NCBI RefSeq assembly: GCF_018614095.1
Contig: NZ_JAGGOY010000016.1
Span: 49,081-113,080, forward strand
From: Streptomyces sp. ISL-87
GTDB lineage: Bacteria > Actinomycetota > Actinomycetes > Streptomycetales > Streptomycetaceae
Direction: 5' to 3'
DNA: 64,000 nucleotides
The notes under the pieces are model-generated. The model worked only from the letters and a program-made list of their open reading frames with translations, did no database searches and was not told the origin of the DNA. Numbering within the stretch: position 1 is the first letter of the stretch; each line of letters opens with the position of its first letter. The translations under genes were made by a program, and so were the position numbers. Shown here piece after piece: positions 36,455 through 43,666 of the stretch.

Positions 36455-36658
36455 ATGAATTTCAACCAAGGAAACGTTAAGAGGTTTGTCGGCGGTCTCG
36501 CACTCGCCCTGTCGATTGGATCCGGGGCAGAGATCTCCGCGGGTTACGCCATGGCTTCGCCGTCCACCGGCGCCACGCTGAGTGACTCCAACTGGGGAAT
36601 TGTTCCTTCCACGAAGATCGGCGGCGGCTACGCCGAGGACGACTCCAACTGGGCCTGA
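36455..36658 (+). CDS. small secreted peptide with repeated DSNW motif
   Basis: 67 residues from ATG 36455 with a strong AGGGGAGG 6 nt upstream. Residues 1-35 look like a signal or leader peptide: polar start MNFNQGNVKRF, hydrophobic GGLALALSIGSGAEISAG, and a cleavage-like AMA-SP. The remaining 32 residues hold two related blocks, LSDSNWGIVP and AEDDSNWA, separated by STKIGGGY. It has no Cys, so it is not a disulfide peptide or a lanthipeptide. The Asp-Ser-Asn-Trp repeat is conspicuous, and Trp near the end suggests modification or binding. A hairpin follows at 36669, separating it from the sugar nucleotidyltransferase. No known family recognised. Confidence 0.72.
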   Translation: MNFNQGNVKRFVGGLALALSIGSGAEISAGYAMASPSTGATLSDSNWGIVPSTKIGGGYAEDDSNWA

Positions 36659-36668
36659 TCCCGAAGCG

Positions 36669-36701
36669 GCCGGGGACCGGTTCGACCACCCGGTCCTCGG
36701 C
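36669..36701 (+). terminator. 12-bp hairpin after the DSNW peptide gene
   Basis: GCCGGGGACCGG (36669-36680) pairs with CCGGTCCTCGGC (36690-36701) with one G-U wobble. It begins 10 nt after the peptide stop and 54 nt before the next start. It would give the peptide a short abundant transcript with partial read-through, as is usual for precursor-peptide genes. Confidence 0.65.
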
Positions 36702-36754
36702 AAGGGCACGTCACATCGGATGTACATAGTTCATCCAATTCGACGGGGGATGCT

Positions 36755-38098
36755 ATGAGTACGGACCGGGAAACAGTCGGCATCATCCTCGCCGGGGGCA
36801 GGGGAGAGCGGGCCAAACCGATCACCCTGGAGTCGGCGGACTACATTCGCAGCAAAGCTCTCATTCCGTTTGTCGGCCGGCGCCTCATCGAGTGGGTGCT
36901 CGAAGCGTGCCGGGAGCAGGGGATCCGCCGCTTCTACGTGGTGACCCACGGCCTGGAGAACCGGAATCAGATCAAGCTGCTTCTCGGCTACGGCGAGCGC
37001 TATGGCGTGGAGATCAGGTATTCACGCTCGCGCTTCGACCGCTACAACGTCGGCTCGGCCGGTGCCACCTTGCACAACCTCGAACAGTGGGACCTTCAGG
37101 GACAGGCGCTGGTGCTGCCGGTCGACTCACTCTTCGACTTCGATCTGAAGGCGCTCACGGCGACCCATGCGGAACGCGGCGCCCTGGTGACCGTCGCGGC
37201 CGTGGAGCGCACGGCGGACGAGATCGCCGCCAAGTACGGGGTGATGCGGACCGGCCGGGACGGCCTGGTCCAGGGCTTCGTGGAGAAGCCCGACGCCGGG
37301 GAGCTGCGCGAGCTGTTCCCCCTGACGGCCGGGGACGCGCGGGCCACCCTGCCCACCAACGCGGGCATGTACCTCGTGGACTGCGGCCGGCTGCGGCTGC
37401 TGGCCAGGGACCCGGAGCTGTTCCGGCAGTCCCACCAGCGCCTGGACTGGGGCGGCGACCTGTTGCCCTGGCTGGTCGGACGGGGACATCCGGTGGCCGC
37501 TCACGCCATCGGGCGCCTGGGCGACCTCGGGAACGTACCGGACTACCTGGACACCGTGCAGCTCGTGCTCAACGGCGCGTACGAGCAGATGAACCGGTTG
37601 ATGGCGGATCCGGACGAAGACGCCCCGGTGCGGCGCTGGATCCACGCGAGCAGCCTGCAGACCAAGGACGACGTCACCGGCACCACCCTCGCCCAGAAGA
37701 TCGAAGAGGGGTCGGTGCTCATCGGACCCGGCGTCCGGATCGGCCGCGATGTGGAGATCGGCTCCGGGGTGCGGCTGGAGCACGCGGACATCGGCGACGG
37801 GGCCGAGGTGCGTGAGGGCTCCACCCTGGTCCGGTCCACCGTCGGGGAGTCCGCGGTGATCGGTGCGTACGCCGAGGTGTCGGACAGCTATGTCGGACCC
37901 ATGGCGGAGGTCCATTCGGAGCGTGACCGTCCGGCTCGCCTGGAGGACCACGCGGCCATCGGCGACGGTGCCGTGCTCTCGCCGGGAACGCGGTTCTCCG
38001 GCATCTGCGTCTACCCGCGCCTTCGGGTTCCGGCCCTCACCGGGGTGCCCGCCAGAACGGAACTGCGTAACTCCGACGACATCCTGCGCTGGGCGTGA
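36755..38098 (+). CDS. NDP-sugar synthase (GlgC/GlmU-like nucleotidyltransferase with left-handed beta-helix)
   Basis: 447 residues from ATG 36755, GGGGGA upstream. The nucleotide-binding loop is IILAGGRGERAKPIT and is followed by SKALIPFVGRRLIEWVLEAC. LVLPVDSLFDFDLKAL carries the metal Asp, GFVEKPDAGE the sugar-phosphate loop and TNAGMYLVDCG a further motif. Residues about 315-410 are hexapeptide repeats (VLIGPGVRIGRDVEIGSGV, AVIGAYAEVSDSYVG) forming a left-handed beta-helix. The layout fits GlgC, GlmU or mannose-1-phosphate guanylyltransferase; which sugar is used cannot be read. A maltokinase two genes on makes ADP-glucose possible. Confidence 0.8.
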   Translation: MSTDRETVGIILAGGRGERAKPITLESADYIRSKALIPFVGRRLIEWVLEACREQGIRRFYVVTHGLENRNQIKLLLGYGERYGVEIRYSRSRFDRYNVGSAGATLHNLEQWDLQGQALVLPVDSLFDFDLKALTATHAERGALVTVAAVERTADEIAAKYGVMRTGRDGLVQGFVEKPDAGELRELFPLTAGDARATLPTNAGMYLVDCGRLRLLARDPELFRQSHQRLDWGGDLLPWLVGRGHPVAAHAIGRLGDLGNVPDYLDTVQLVLNGAYEQMNRLMADPDEDAPVRRWIHASSLQTKDDVTGTTLAQKIEEGSVLIGPGVRIGRDVEIGSGVRLEHADIGDGAEVREGSTLVRSTVGESAVIGAYAEVSDSYVGPMAEVHSERDRPARLEDHAAIGDGAVLSPGTRFSGICVYPRLRVPALTGVPARTELRNSDDILRWA

Positions 38099-38141
38099 CA
38101 GCGACTCGCTCCCGGCGACGCGGCGATTGGAAGTGAGAAGC

Positions 38142-38843
38142 ATGCACGGTCCCATTGCGGTGATCGGTGGTGCCGGCCGGGTCGGTGGTCTTGTGACCCG
38201 GCGGCTCCACGAACAAGGTGCCCGCGTACGTGTGGTCAGCCGGACCCCGGAGCACGGGCCGGCCCCGCTGCCCCGCGGGGTCGAGGTGTACCGGGCGGAC
38301 GTGCGGTACACGGACAGCCTCGCCGACGCGCTGCGCGGCTGCGCGGGCATCATCTTCAGCGTGGAGCCGGGCACCGCGGACTCCGGTCCCGACTCGCCCG
38401 AGTCCACCGTGTACGACGGTGTCCGCAACGCGCTGGCCGCCGCCCTGGAGCAGGGCGGGCGCCCGCACTTCGTCCTGGTCAGCCAGATCTTCGTGACCCG
38501 TCGCGAGCACCCGATGAACTCCTACGGCAGGCTGCTCGACTGGCGGCTGCGCGGGGAGGACGCGGTACGCGGCTCGGGCCTGCCGTACACGGTCGTACGG
38601 CCCAGCTGGCTCACGGACGACGCGTCCGTCGGAGCCCGGGTCCGCCTGGAGCAGGAGGACCGGGGCTACGGCTGGGTGTCCAGGGCTTCGGTGGCGCAGG
38701 CCTGTGTACAGGCGCTGCGTACCCCGCAGGCCACGGGCCGGACCTTCGAGCTCTACAGCGAGCCCGGGGAGGCGCCGGCCGACTGGCCGTCGCTGTTCGG
38801 CCGGCTCACCCCGGACCGGGTGCTCGAACGCCGGGTCGCCTGA
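38142..38843 (+). CDS. NAD(P)-binding NmrA/atypical SDR protein
   Basis: 233 residues from ATG 38142 with AGTGAGAAG before it. The dinucleotide loop IAVIGGAGRVGGLVTRRLHE (GGxGRVG), YRADVRYTDSLADALRGCAG and HFVLVSQIFVTR followed by LPYTVVRPSWLTDD are typical of NmrA-like atypical SDRs, which often sense or reduce and lack the YxxxK site in strict form. It lies between the nucleotidyltransferase and the transposase-like gene. Its own role is unknown. Its last codons run into a 16-bp tandem repeat array. Confidence 0.8.
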   Translation: MHGPIAVIGGAGRVGGLVTRRLHEQGARVRVVSRTPEHGPAPLPRGVEVYRADVRYTDSLADALRGCAGIIFSVEPGTADSGPDSPESTVYDGVRNALAAALEQGGRPHFVLVSQIFVTRREHPMNSYGRLLDWRLRGEDAVRGSGLPYTVVRPSWLTDDASVGARVRLEQEDRGYGWVSRASVAQACVQALRTPQATGRTFELYSEPGEAPADWPSLFGRLTPDRVLERRVA

Positions 38844-38919
38844 ACGCCGGGTTGCCTGAACGCCGACTGCCCGAACACCGGGTGGCCTGAACGCCGGGCT
38901 GCCCGAACGGCGGGTGGCC
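38825..38919 (+). repeat. six tandem copies of a 15-16-bp unit
   Basis: The unit gaacgccgggttgcct recurs six times with small changes, starting inside the last six codons of the SDR-like gene and continuing past its stop (38843). The rest of the gap up to 39177 is GC-rich and shows no convincing gene. Confidence 0.8.
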
Positions 38920-39177
38920 CAGGCGCCGCCCGAGGCCGGAAACGGCCCGTTGACGACGAGGGCGGACACCCGACCGTCCGCCCCGTCCCTTCTCCCGTCG
39001 GGCACTTCCCCCGTGCCGACGGGTCCCGGAACCGGGGCCGGCCGGGTCCCCGCGGCGACCCGCGGCGGCCGCCGGCCCCGGTCTCCGATGCGAGGCCATC
39101 CAGTGCTGCGCCCTTCAAAAGACCGTCCTGTGGCCTCGACGAACCTCGAATTTCCGTGGAAAGGGCTGGTAATAGCC

Positions 39178-40368
39178 GTGGAACGTGAGCAGGAACTGCC
39201 CTACAAGATTTCACCGGAGATTGTCACCGAGTTTCTGGCCAGGACACTTGCGTCGATTCCGCGAAGTGACCAGCGGCGCTGGGGTGACCTGTATGTGCGG
39301 GGACTGCTCTCGGTCGAAGGCAAGAAGACCATGCGGGCGCTGGCGAGCAATGCCGACGGCAGCACCGAGCAGAGCCTGTATCAGTTCATCAGTAAATCAC
39401 CTTGGGATGCTCTCCCGGTACGCCAGGAGCTGGCCCGGTTATTCCAGCGGCATACCCAGCCGCGTGCATGGGTCGTGCAGCCACTCGTGATCACCAAGGT
39501 GGGACGGCATTCGGTCGGCGTCGAGCGGCAGTTCGTCTCGCAATTCGGGCGGGTCGTCAACTGCCAGCAGGCCATGGGGGTGTGGCTGGCCTCGGACCAG
39601 ATGAGCTGCCCCGTCGACTGGCGCCTGGTGCTGCCCGAGTGCTGGACCGACGAACCCGGAATGCGCGAGAGGGCGTCGATTCCGGACAACGTGGGTGCCT
39701 GCCCGCCCGAGAAGTGCGCTATCGACTCGATCACCGAGATGTCGAACGAGTGGAGCCTGCACAGCCGGCCCGTGGTGATGGACCTGCGGGAGACCGATCC
39801 GTATCCGGTCTGCCGTGATTTGGCCGAGCGCCGGATTCCGTTCGTGGTGCGCGTCAGCCCGGTCACCCCGTACACCTCGCTGGATCCGCGGCAGTCGCGC
39901 CCCGGCCAGGGCGGCGCGCACTCCGAGCTGATCGGGGCGCTGAGCCGGCACCAGATGCCCGTCGAATGGCTCGACCACGCCACCGACACGCTCCGCGCGA
40001 CCTCAGTCGGCGCGACCCGGGTCCGGCTGGTCAACCGCCAGGCGGCGGCGAACCGGCAGGAGTTCATGCTGCTCGGGGCCTGGTCGACGCCGGGACAGCC
40101 CCGTCCGGACGAGTTCTGGCTCTCCAACTTCCCGCAGTCGCAGATCGGCACGGCCTACCGCACCGCGATGCTCAGCCGCCGGGTCGAACGCGATCTGGCG
40201 GAGGTCAGCGATCCGCTGGGCGTCCGCGACTTCGAGGGGCGCTCGTTCCGCGGCTGGCACCACCACATGACGATGGTCTCGCTCGCGCACGCCATCACGA
40301 TGCTGGCGACCCCGCAGAGCGCGCGCTCCCTGTCCGACCCCCGCATGGTGGGGGCGTCCGCGGCATGA
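39178..40368 (+). CDS. IS701-family transposase-like protein lacking the first catalytic Asp (probably domesticated)
   Basis: 396 residues from GTG 39178; a GTG at 39130 and more upstream starts are possible. KISPEIVTEFLARTLASIPR, GLLSVEGKKTMRALA, VGRHSVGVERQFVSQFGRVV, PVDWRLVLPECWTDEP and FEGRSFRGWHHHMTMVSLAH follow the order of IS701 DDE transposases. Where active members have LVLDDT before the GRHSVG segment, this protein reads QPLVITK (residues 101-107), so the first Asp is gone; Asp202 (VVMDLRE) is kept. No terminal inverted repeats were found around it. One TTA codon (39439-39441). Its stop overlaps the maltokinase start (ATGA), so it is part of the operon rather than a passing IS. Confidence 0.72.
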   Translation: MEREQELPYKISPEIVTEFLARTLASIPRSDQRRWGDLYVRGLLSVEGKKTMRALASNADGSTEQSLYQFISKSPWDALPVRQELARLFQRHTQPRAWVVQPLVITKVGRHSVGVERQFVSQFGRVVNCQQAMGVWLASDQMSCPVDWRLVLPECWTDEPGMRERASIPDNVGACPPEKCAIDSITEMSNEWSLHSRPVVMDLRETDPYPVCRDLAERRIPFVVRVSPVTPYTSLDPRQSRPGQGGAHSELIGALSRHQMPVEWLDHATDTLRATSVGATRVRLVNRQAAANRQEFMLLGAWSTPGQPRPDEFWLSNFPQSQIGTAYRTAMLSRRVERDLAEVSDPLGVRDFEGRSFRGWHHHMTMVSLAHAITMLATPQSARSLSDPRMVGASAA

Positions 40369-41858
40369 CACTCCCCATGGACAGCATCGAGACAGGCAGT
40401 GCCGGGTCGGACCGTCTGGAAGTGGAGTGGATCACCGGGGAGCTGCGCAGGCTGCTCCCCGGCTGGATCCTCGGCCGGCGCTGGTTCGCGGGCAAGGACC
40501 GCGCCCGTGTGGAGGTGGAGCCGGTCCTCGTCGACGTGGTCTCGCGCGGAGAACCGGAACTGGTGCAGGTGGTCGTCCGCGTCCCGGGAACCCGGGCCGG
40601 CTCGGACGACTGGTACCAGCTGCTGCTCGGCGTGCGCTCCGTCCTCCCAGCCCACCTCGCGGAAGCCGAGATCGGGCGCAGCGCGGCGGCCGGCGGTCGC
40701 GTCCTGTACGACGCGACCGCCGACCCGGAGCTGATGGGCCGGCTGCTCGACCTGCTCGTATCCGAGCGGGACGACGGCACGGTGGAGTTCCACCGCACCC
40801 CCGGCGCCGACATCCCGCGCGGGCTGCCCGCCAGGGTGCTGAACGGGGAGCAGTCCAACACCTCCGTGGCCTTCGGCGACCGGATGATCTTCAAGGTGCT
40901 GCGGCATCTAGTGCCCGGCCCCAGCCCCGAGCTGGAGATGCTGACCGCGCTGGGGCGGGCCGGTAACGTGCCGAGCGCGGCCCCGCTCGGCTGGATGCGG
41001 ACGGCACCGGACAGCCCGGGCGGCGAGATCACCCTCGGCATCCTCCAGGAGTTCATCCCCTCCCGCGGCGACGGCTGGGCCATCGCCGTCGAGGAGGCCA
41101 GGGCCTGTATCGCCGGGGAGTGCGAGACGATCTCCCCGCTCGGCGGCTTCACCGAGGAGGCCCGCGCCCTGGGCCGGGCCACGGCCGAGGTGCACGCCGC
41201 ACTCGCGGGGCAGCTCGGCACCCGGTCGCTGACCGTCGGGGAGTCGGAGCAGCTCGTCGCCGGACTCACCGAGCGACTGGAGACCGCGCTGGCCGAGGTG
41301 CCCGCCCTGCTGCCGCTCGCCCGTCAGCTGCGCGGCATGTACCGGGACCTCGCCGAGGTCGCCCGAAAGGACGGGGCGCTCGTCACCCAGCGCGTCCACG
41401 GCGACCTGCACCTGGGCCAGGTGCTGCGCGCCGAACGGGGCTGGGTGCTGATCGACTTCGAGGGCGAGCCGGGGCGGCCGCCCGAGGAGCGCCGGCGGCT
41501 TCAGCCCGCGCTGCGCGATGTGGCCGCGATGCTCCGGTCCTTCGACTACGCGGCCCACCACGCGCTCGCCGGGGTGCTCGGCGTACCGCCGGGCGAACAG
41601 GCGTTGGGGGATCCGCGGGGGATGCGGCTCGCGCGCCGGGCCTCGGCCTGGGCGGTGCACAACCGGCGGTCGTTCTGCGCGGGATACGCCGAGGCGGGCG
41701 GCGCCGACCCCAGGTGCCTGCCCGTGCTGCTGCGCACCTTCGAGGCGGACAAGGCCGTGTACGAGGCCCGCTACGAGGCCCACAGCCGGCCCGAATGGCT
41801 CGCCATCCCGCTGGCCGCGGTGCGCCGGCTCACCAACTGGCAGCGGAACGCCGGCTGA
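40365..41858 (+). CDS. mak: maltokinase
   Basis: 497 residues from ATG 40365, overlapping the previous stop by 4 nt. The N-terminal cap is typical (LPGWILGRRWFAGKDRARVE, with RWF-x-GK), followed by the aminoglycoside-phosphotransferase-like kinase fold: NTSVAFGDRMIFKVLRHL, ILQEFIPSRGDGWAIA, the catalytic loop RVHGDLHLGQVLRA (about residue 340) and VLIDFEGEPGRPPEERR. It makes maltose 1-phosphate from maltose and ATP, the substrate of GlgE encoded at 13555. In most actinobacteria it is fused or adjacent to treS; here neither is the case. Confidence 0.92.
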   Translation: MTLPMDSIETGSAGSDRLEVEWITGELRRLLPGWILGRRWFAGKDRARVEVEPVLVDVVSRGEPELVQVVVRVPGTRAGSDDWYQLLLGVRSVLPAHLAEAEIGRSAAAGGRVLYDATADPELMGRLLDLLVSERDDGTVEFHRTPGADIPRGLPARVLNGEQSNTSVAFGDRMIFKVLRHLVPGPSPELEMLTALGRAGNVPSAAPLGWMRTAPDSPGGEITLGILQEFIPSRGDGWAIAVEEARACIAGECETISPLGGFTEEARALGRATAEVHAALAGQLGTRSLTVGESEQLVAGLTERLETALAEVPALLPLARQLRGMYRDLAEVARKDGALVTQRVHGDLHLGQVLRAERGWVLIDFEGEPGRPPEERRRLQPALRDVAAMLRSFDYAAHHALAGVLGVPPGEQALGDPRGMRLARRASAWAVHNRRSFCAGYAEAGGADPRCLPVLLRTFEADKAVYEARYEAHSRPEWLAIPLAAVRRLTNWQRNAG

Positions 41859-41894
41859 TCGGCCCGGCCGGCCCCCTGACGACGAATGGGAACC

Positions 41895-42098
41895 ATGATC
41901 CATCCATCTGCATACGAGCACCTGGTCAAGGCCTATGACATCCGGGGGCTGGTCCCCGAGGAGTTCGACGAGGCGGCCGCCCACACCATCGGCGCCGCCT
42001 TCGTGACGCTGACCGGCGCGGACCGGATCGCCGTCGCACGCGATATGCGCGGCCGGGTGCGGACGGCCGCCCCGCGGAACACGGAGGTGGTCGTATGA
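41895..42098 (+). pseudogene. phosphomannomutase/phosphoglucomutase N-terminal stub
   Basis: 67 codons from ATG 41895. HLVKAYDIRGLVPEEFDEAA, HTIGAAFVTLTGADRIAVAR and DMRG match the first 50 residues of ManB-type hexose phosphate mutases; the phosphoserine loop and everything after are absent, and the last 15 codons are unrelated. The stub ends in ATGA overlapping the next gene, so its start and its coupling to dsbA survive while the body is deleted. It may now act only as a translated leader. Confidence 0.75.
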
Positions 42099-42697
42099 CC
42101 GGCGTCGTCGACTTCTGGTTCGACCCGATCTGCCCGTGGTCCTGGCAGACCTCCCGCTGGATGCTCGAAGTGGTGCGGCTGCGCCCGGTCACCCCGCGGT
42201 GGCACGTGATGAGCCTGGCCGTGCTCCAGGACAATCCCCGACTGCCGCGCGCCTACCGGGAGATGCTGCTGGAGGCGCGCGGTCCGGCCCGGGTCTGCGC
42301 CGCGGCCAGGGCCGAGCACGGGGACGAGGTGCTCGGCCGGCTCTACACGGCGCTGGGCACGCGTTTCCACGAGCGGGGGCTTCCGCAGAGCAGGGAGGTC
42401 GTCGAGGACGCCCTGCGCGAGGCGGGGCTGCCGGCCCGGCTGTCCGACGCGCTGAGTTCGCGTACCTACGAGGAGGCCCTCCTCCTGTCGCACAAGGCGG
42501 CGGTCGCCCTGGTCGGCGACGAGGCCGGCACCCCGGTGCTGGCGCTGGAGGGGCCGCCCGGTACCGGCCAGGCCGCCTTCTTCGGGCCGGTGGTGACGCC
42601 CGTACCGCGCGGTGAGGACGCGGCCCGGCTCTGGGACGGCGTGGTCCTCGTCGCCTCCACACCCGGTTTCTACGAGATCAAGAGGAGCCGGACGTGA
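42095..42697 (+). CDS. DsbA-family thiol protein, Rv2466c-like mycothiol-dependent nitroreductase type
   Basis: 200 residues from ATG 42095. The N terminus VVDFWFDPICPWSWQTSRWM then LEVVRLRPV carries the active site Cys13-Pro-Trp-Ser16, so only the first Cys is present. WHVMSLAVLQDNPRLP is characteristic of the Rv2466c group (mycothiol-dependent oxidoreductases), which use a single Cys together with mycothiol. No signal peptide, so cytoplasmic. GTPVLALEGP is the cis-Pro loop equivalent. Overlaps the following reductase gene by 4 nt (GTGA), suggesting they work together. Confidence 0.83.
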   Translation: MTGVVDFWFDPICPWSWQTSRWMLEVVRLRPVTPRWHVMSLAVLQDNPRLPRAYREMLLEARGPARVCAAARAEHGDEVLGRLYTALGTRFHERGLPQSREVVEDALREAGLPARLSDALSSRTYEEALLLSHKAAVALVGDEAGTPVLALEGPPGTGQAAFFGPVVTPVPRGEDAARLWDGVVLVASTPGFYEIKRSRT

Positions 42698-43614
42698 GCG
42701 CCACAGCAGACGTCGCCATCGTGGGCGGCGGGCCCGCGGGGCTGTCCGCGGCCATCTACCTGGCCCGCTACAACCGGGAGGTGCTGGTCTTCGACACCGG
42801 CCACGGCCGCTCGACCCACCACCAGGTCAACCACAACTACCTGGGCTTCCCGGACGGGATCCCCACGGTCGAACTGCGCAGGCTGGGCTCCGAGCAGCTG
42901 GCCCGTTACCCCAACGCCCGGGTGGCCCACCACCTGATCACCGCCGTGGAGGGCGACGCGGAACGCGGCTTCACCCTGCGCTCGCAGGGGCACAGCTGGC
43001 AGGCCCGCACGGTGGTGCTCGCGACCGGCGTGCTCGACCACTTCCCGCACTTCCCGCACTGGGAGTCGTACGTGGGCCGGTCGATGTTCTGGTGCATCAC
43101 CTGCGACGGCTACGAGAACCGGGGCCGCAGCATCCTGGTCGTCGGGCACACGGACGCCGCGGCCGGCGAGGCGATGCAGCTGCACAGCCTCACGGACCGG
43201 GTGCGGCTGCTGACCAACAGCCACAGCGACGAGATCAGCGACACGTTCCGGGCCCGCCTGGAAGCCGCGGGCATCCCGGTGGTCCACGACCGCATCGCGG
43301 AGCCGGAGGGGAAGGACGGCCTGTTCACCGCCATCCACACCCGGGGCGGTCTGCGGCTGGAACTGGACGCCCTGTTCTCCATCCAGGGGGCCACGCCCGA
43401 GACGGTGCTCGCCCGGCAGCTGGGTGTCGACCTGGCCGCCTCCGGCTATGTCGCGGTCGACACCGAGCAGAAGACCTCGGTGCCCGGGGTGTACGCGGCG
43501 GGCGACCTCACCGCGCTCCACTCCCACCAGGTCACCGCCGCCGTGCACGAGGGCGCGCAGGCGGCGTCGGCCGCGAACTACTTCCTGTACCCGCCGGAGC
43601 TCAAGGCCGACTGA
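42694..43614 (+). CDS. thioredoxin-reductase-like FAD/NAD(P) oxidoreductase with CITC motif
   Basis: 306 residues from GTG 42694. DVAIVGGGPAGLSAAIYLAR is the FAD loop, SILVVGHTDAAAGEAMQL the NAD(P) loop region, and VPGVYAAGDLTALHSHQVT the C-terminal FAD contact. The redox pair is C134-I-T-C137 in MFWCITCDGYENRG, which resembles both thioredoxin reductase (CATC) and the disulfide-forming GliT/HlmI group (C-x-x-C followed by H/D-G-Y/W-E). The second dinucleotide loop departs from GGGxSA, so the pyridine-nucleotide preference is unclear. Coupled to the DsbA-like gene. The gene ends 15 nt before the first parS site. Confidence 0.82.
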   Translation: MSATADVAIVGGGPAGLSAAIYLARYNREVLVFDTGHGRSTHHQVNHNYLGFPDGIPTVELRRLGSEQLARYPNARVAHHLITAVEGDAERGFTLRSQGHSWQARTVVLATGVLDHFPHFPHWESYVGRSMFWCITCDGYENRGRSILVVGHTDAAAGEAMQLHSLTDRVRLLTNSHSDEISDTFRARLEAAGIPVVHDRIAEPEGKDGLFTAIHTRGGLRLELDALFSIQGATPETVLARQLGVDLAASGYVAVDTEQKTSVPGVYAAGDLTALHSHQVTAAVHEGAQAASAANYFLYPPELKAD

Positions 43615-43629
43615 TGCGGGTCCGACAGA

Positions 43630-43645
43630 TGTTTCACGTGAAACA
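43630..43645. other. parS site 1 (ParB binding)
   Basis: TGTTTCACGTGAAACA is a perfect 16-bp palindrome and matches the Streptomyces parS consensus (GTTTCACGTGAAAC core). It lies in the 52-nt space between convergent genes, 15 nt after the reductase stop. ParB nucleates here to load SMC and segregate the origin region. Confidence 0.93.
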
Positions 43646-43650
43646 GACGA

Positions 43651-43666
43651 TGTTTCACGTGAAACA
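43651..43666. other. parS site 2 (ParB binding)
   Basis: A second identical TGTTTCACGTGAAACA, 5 nt after the first, centre-to-centre 21 bp (two helical turns). It abuts the stop codon of the response regulator gene. Tandem perfect parS sites mark this as an origin-proximal region. Confidence 0.93.

Noticed and set aside
39178..40368. Active IS701 insertion sequence
   Set aside because: No terminal inverted repeats or target duplications were visible, the first catalytic Asp is missing, and the gene is translationally coupled to maltokinase.
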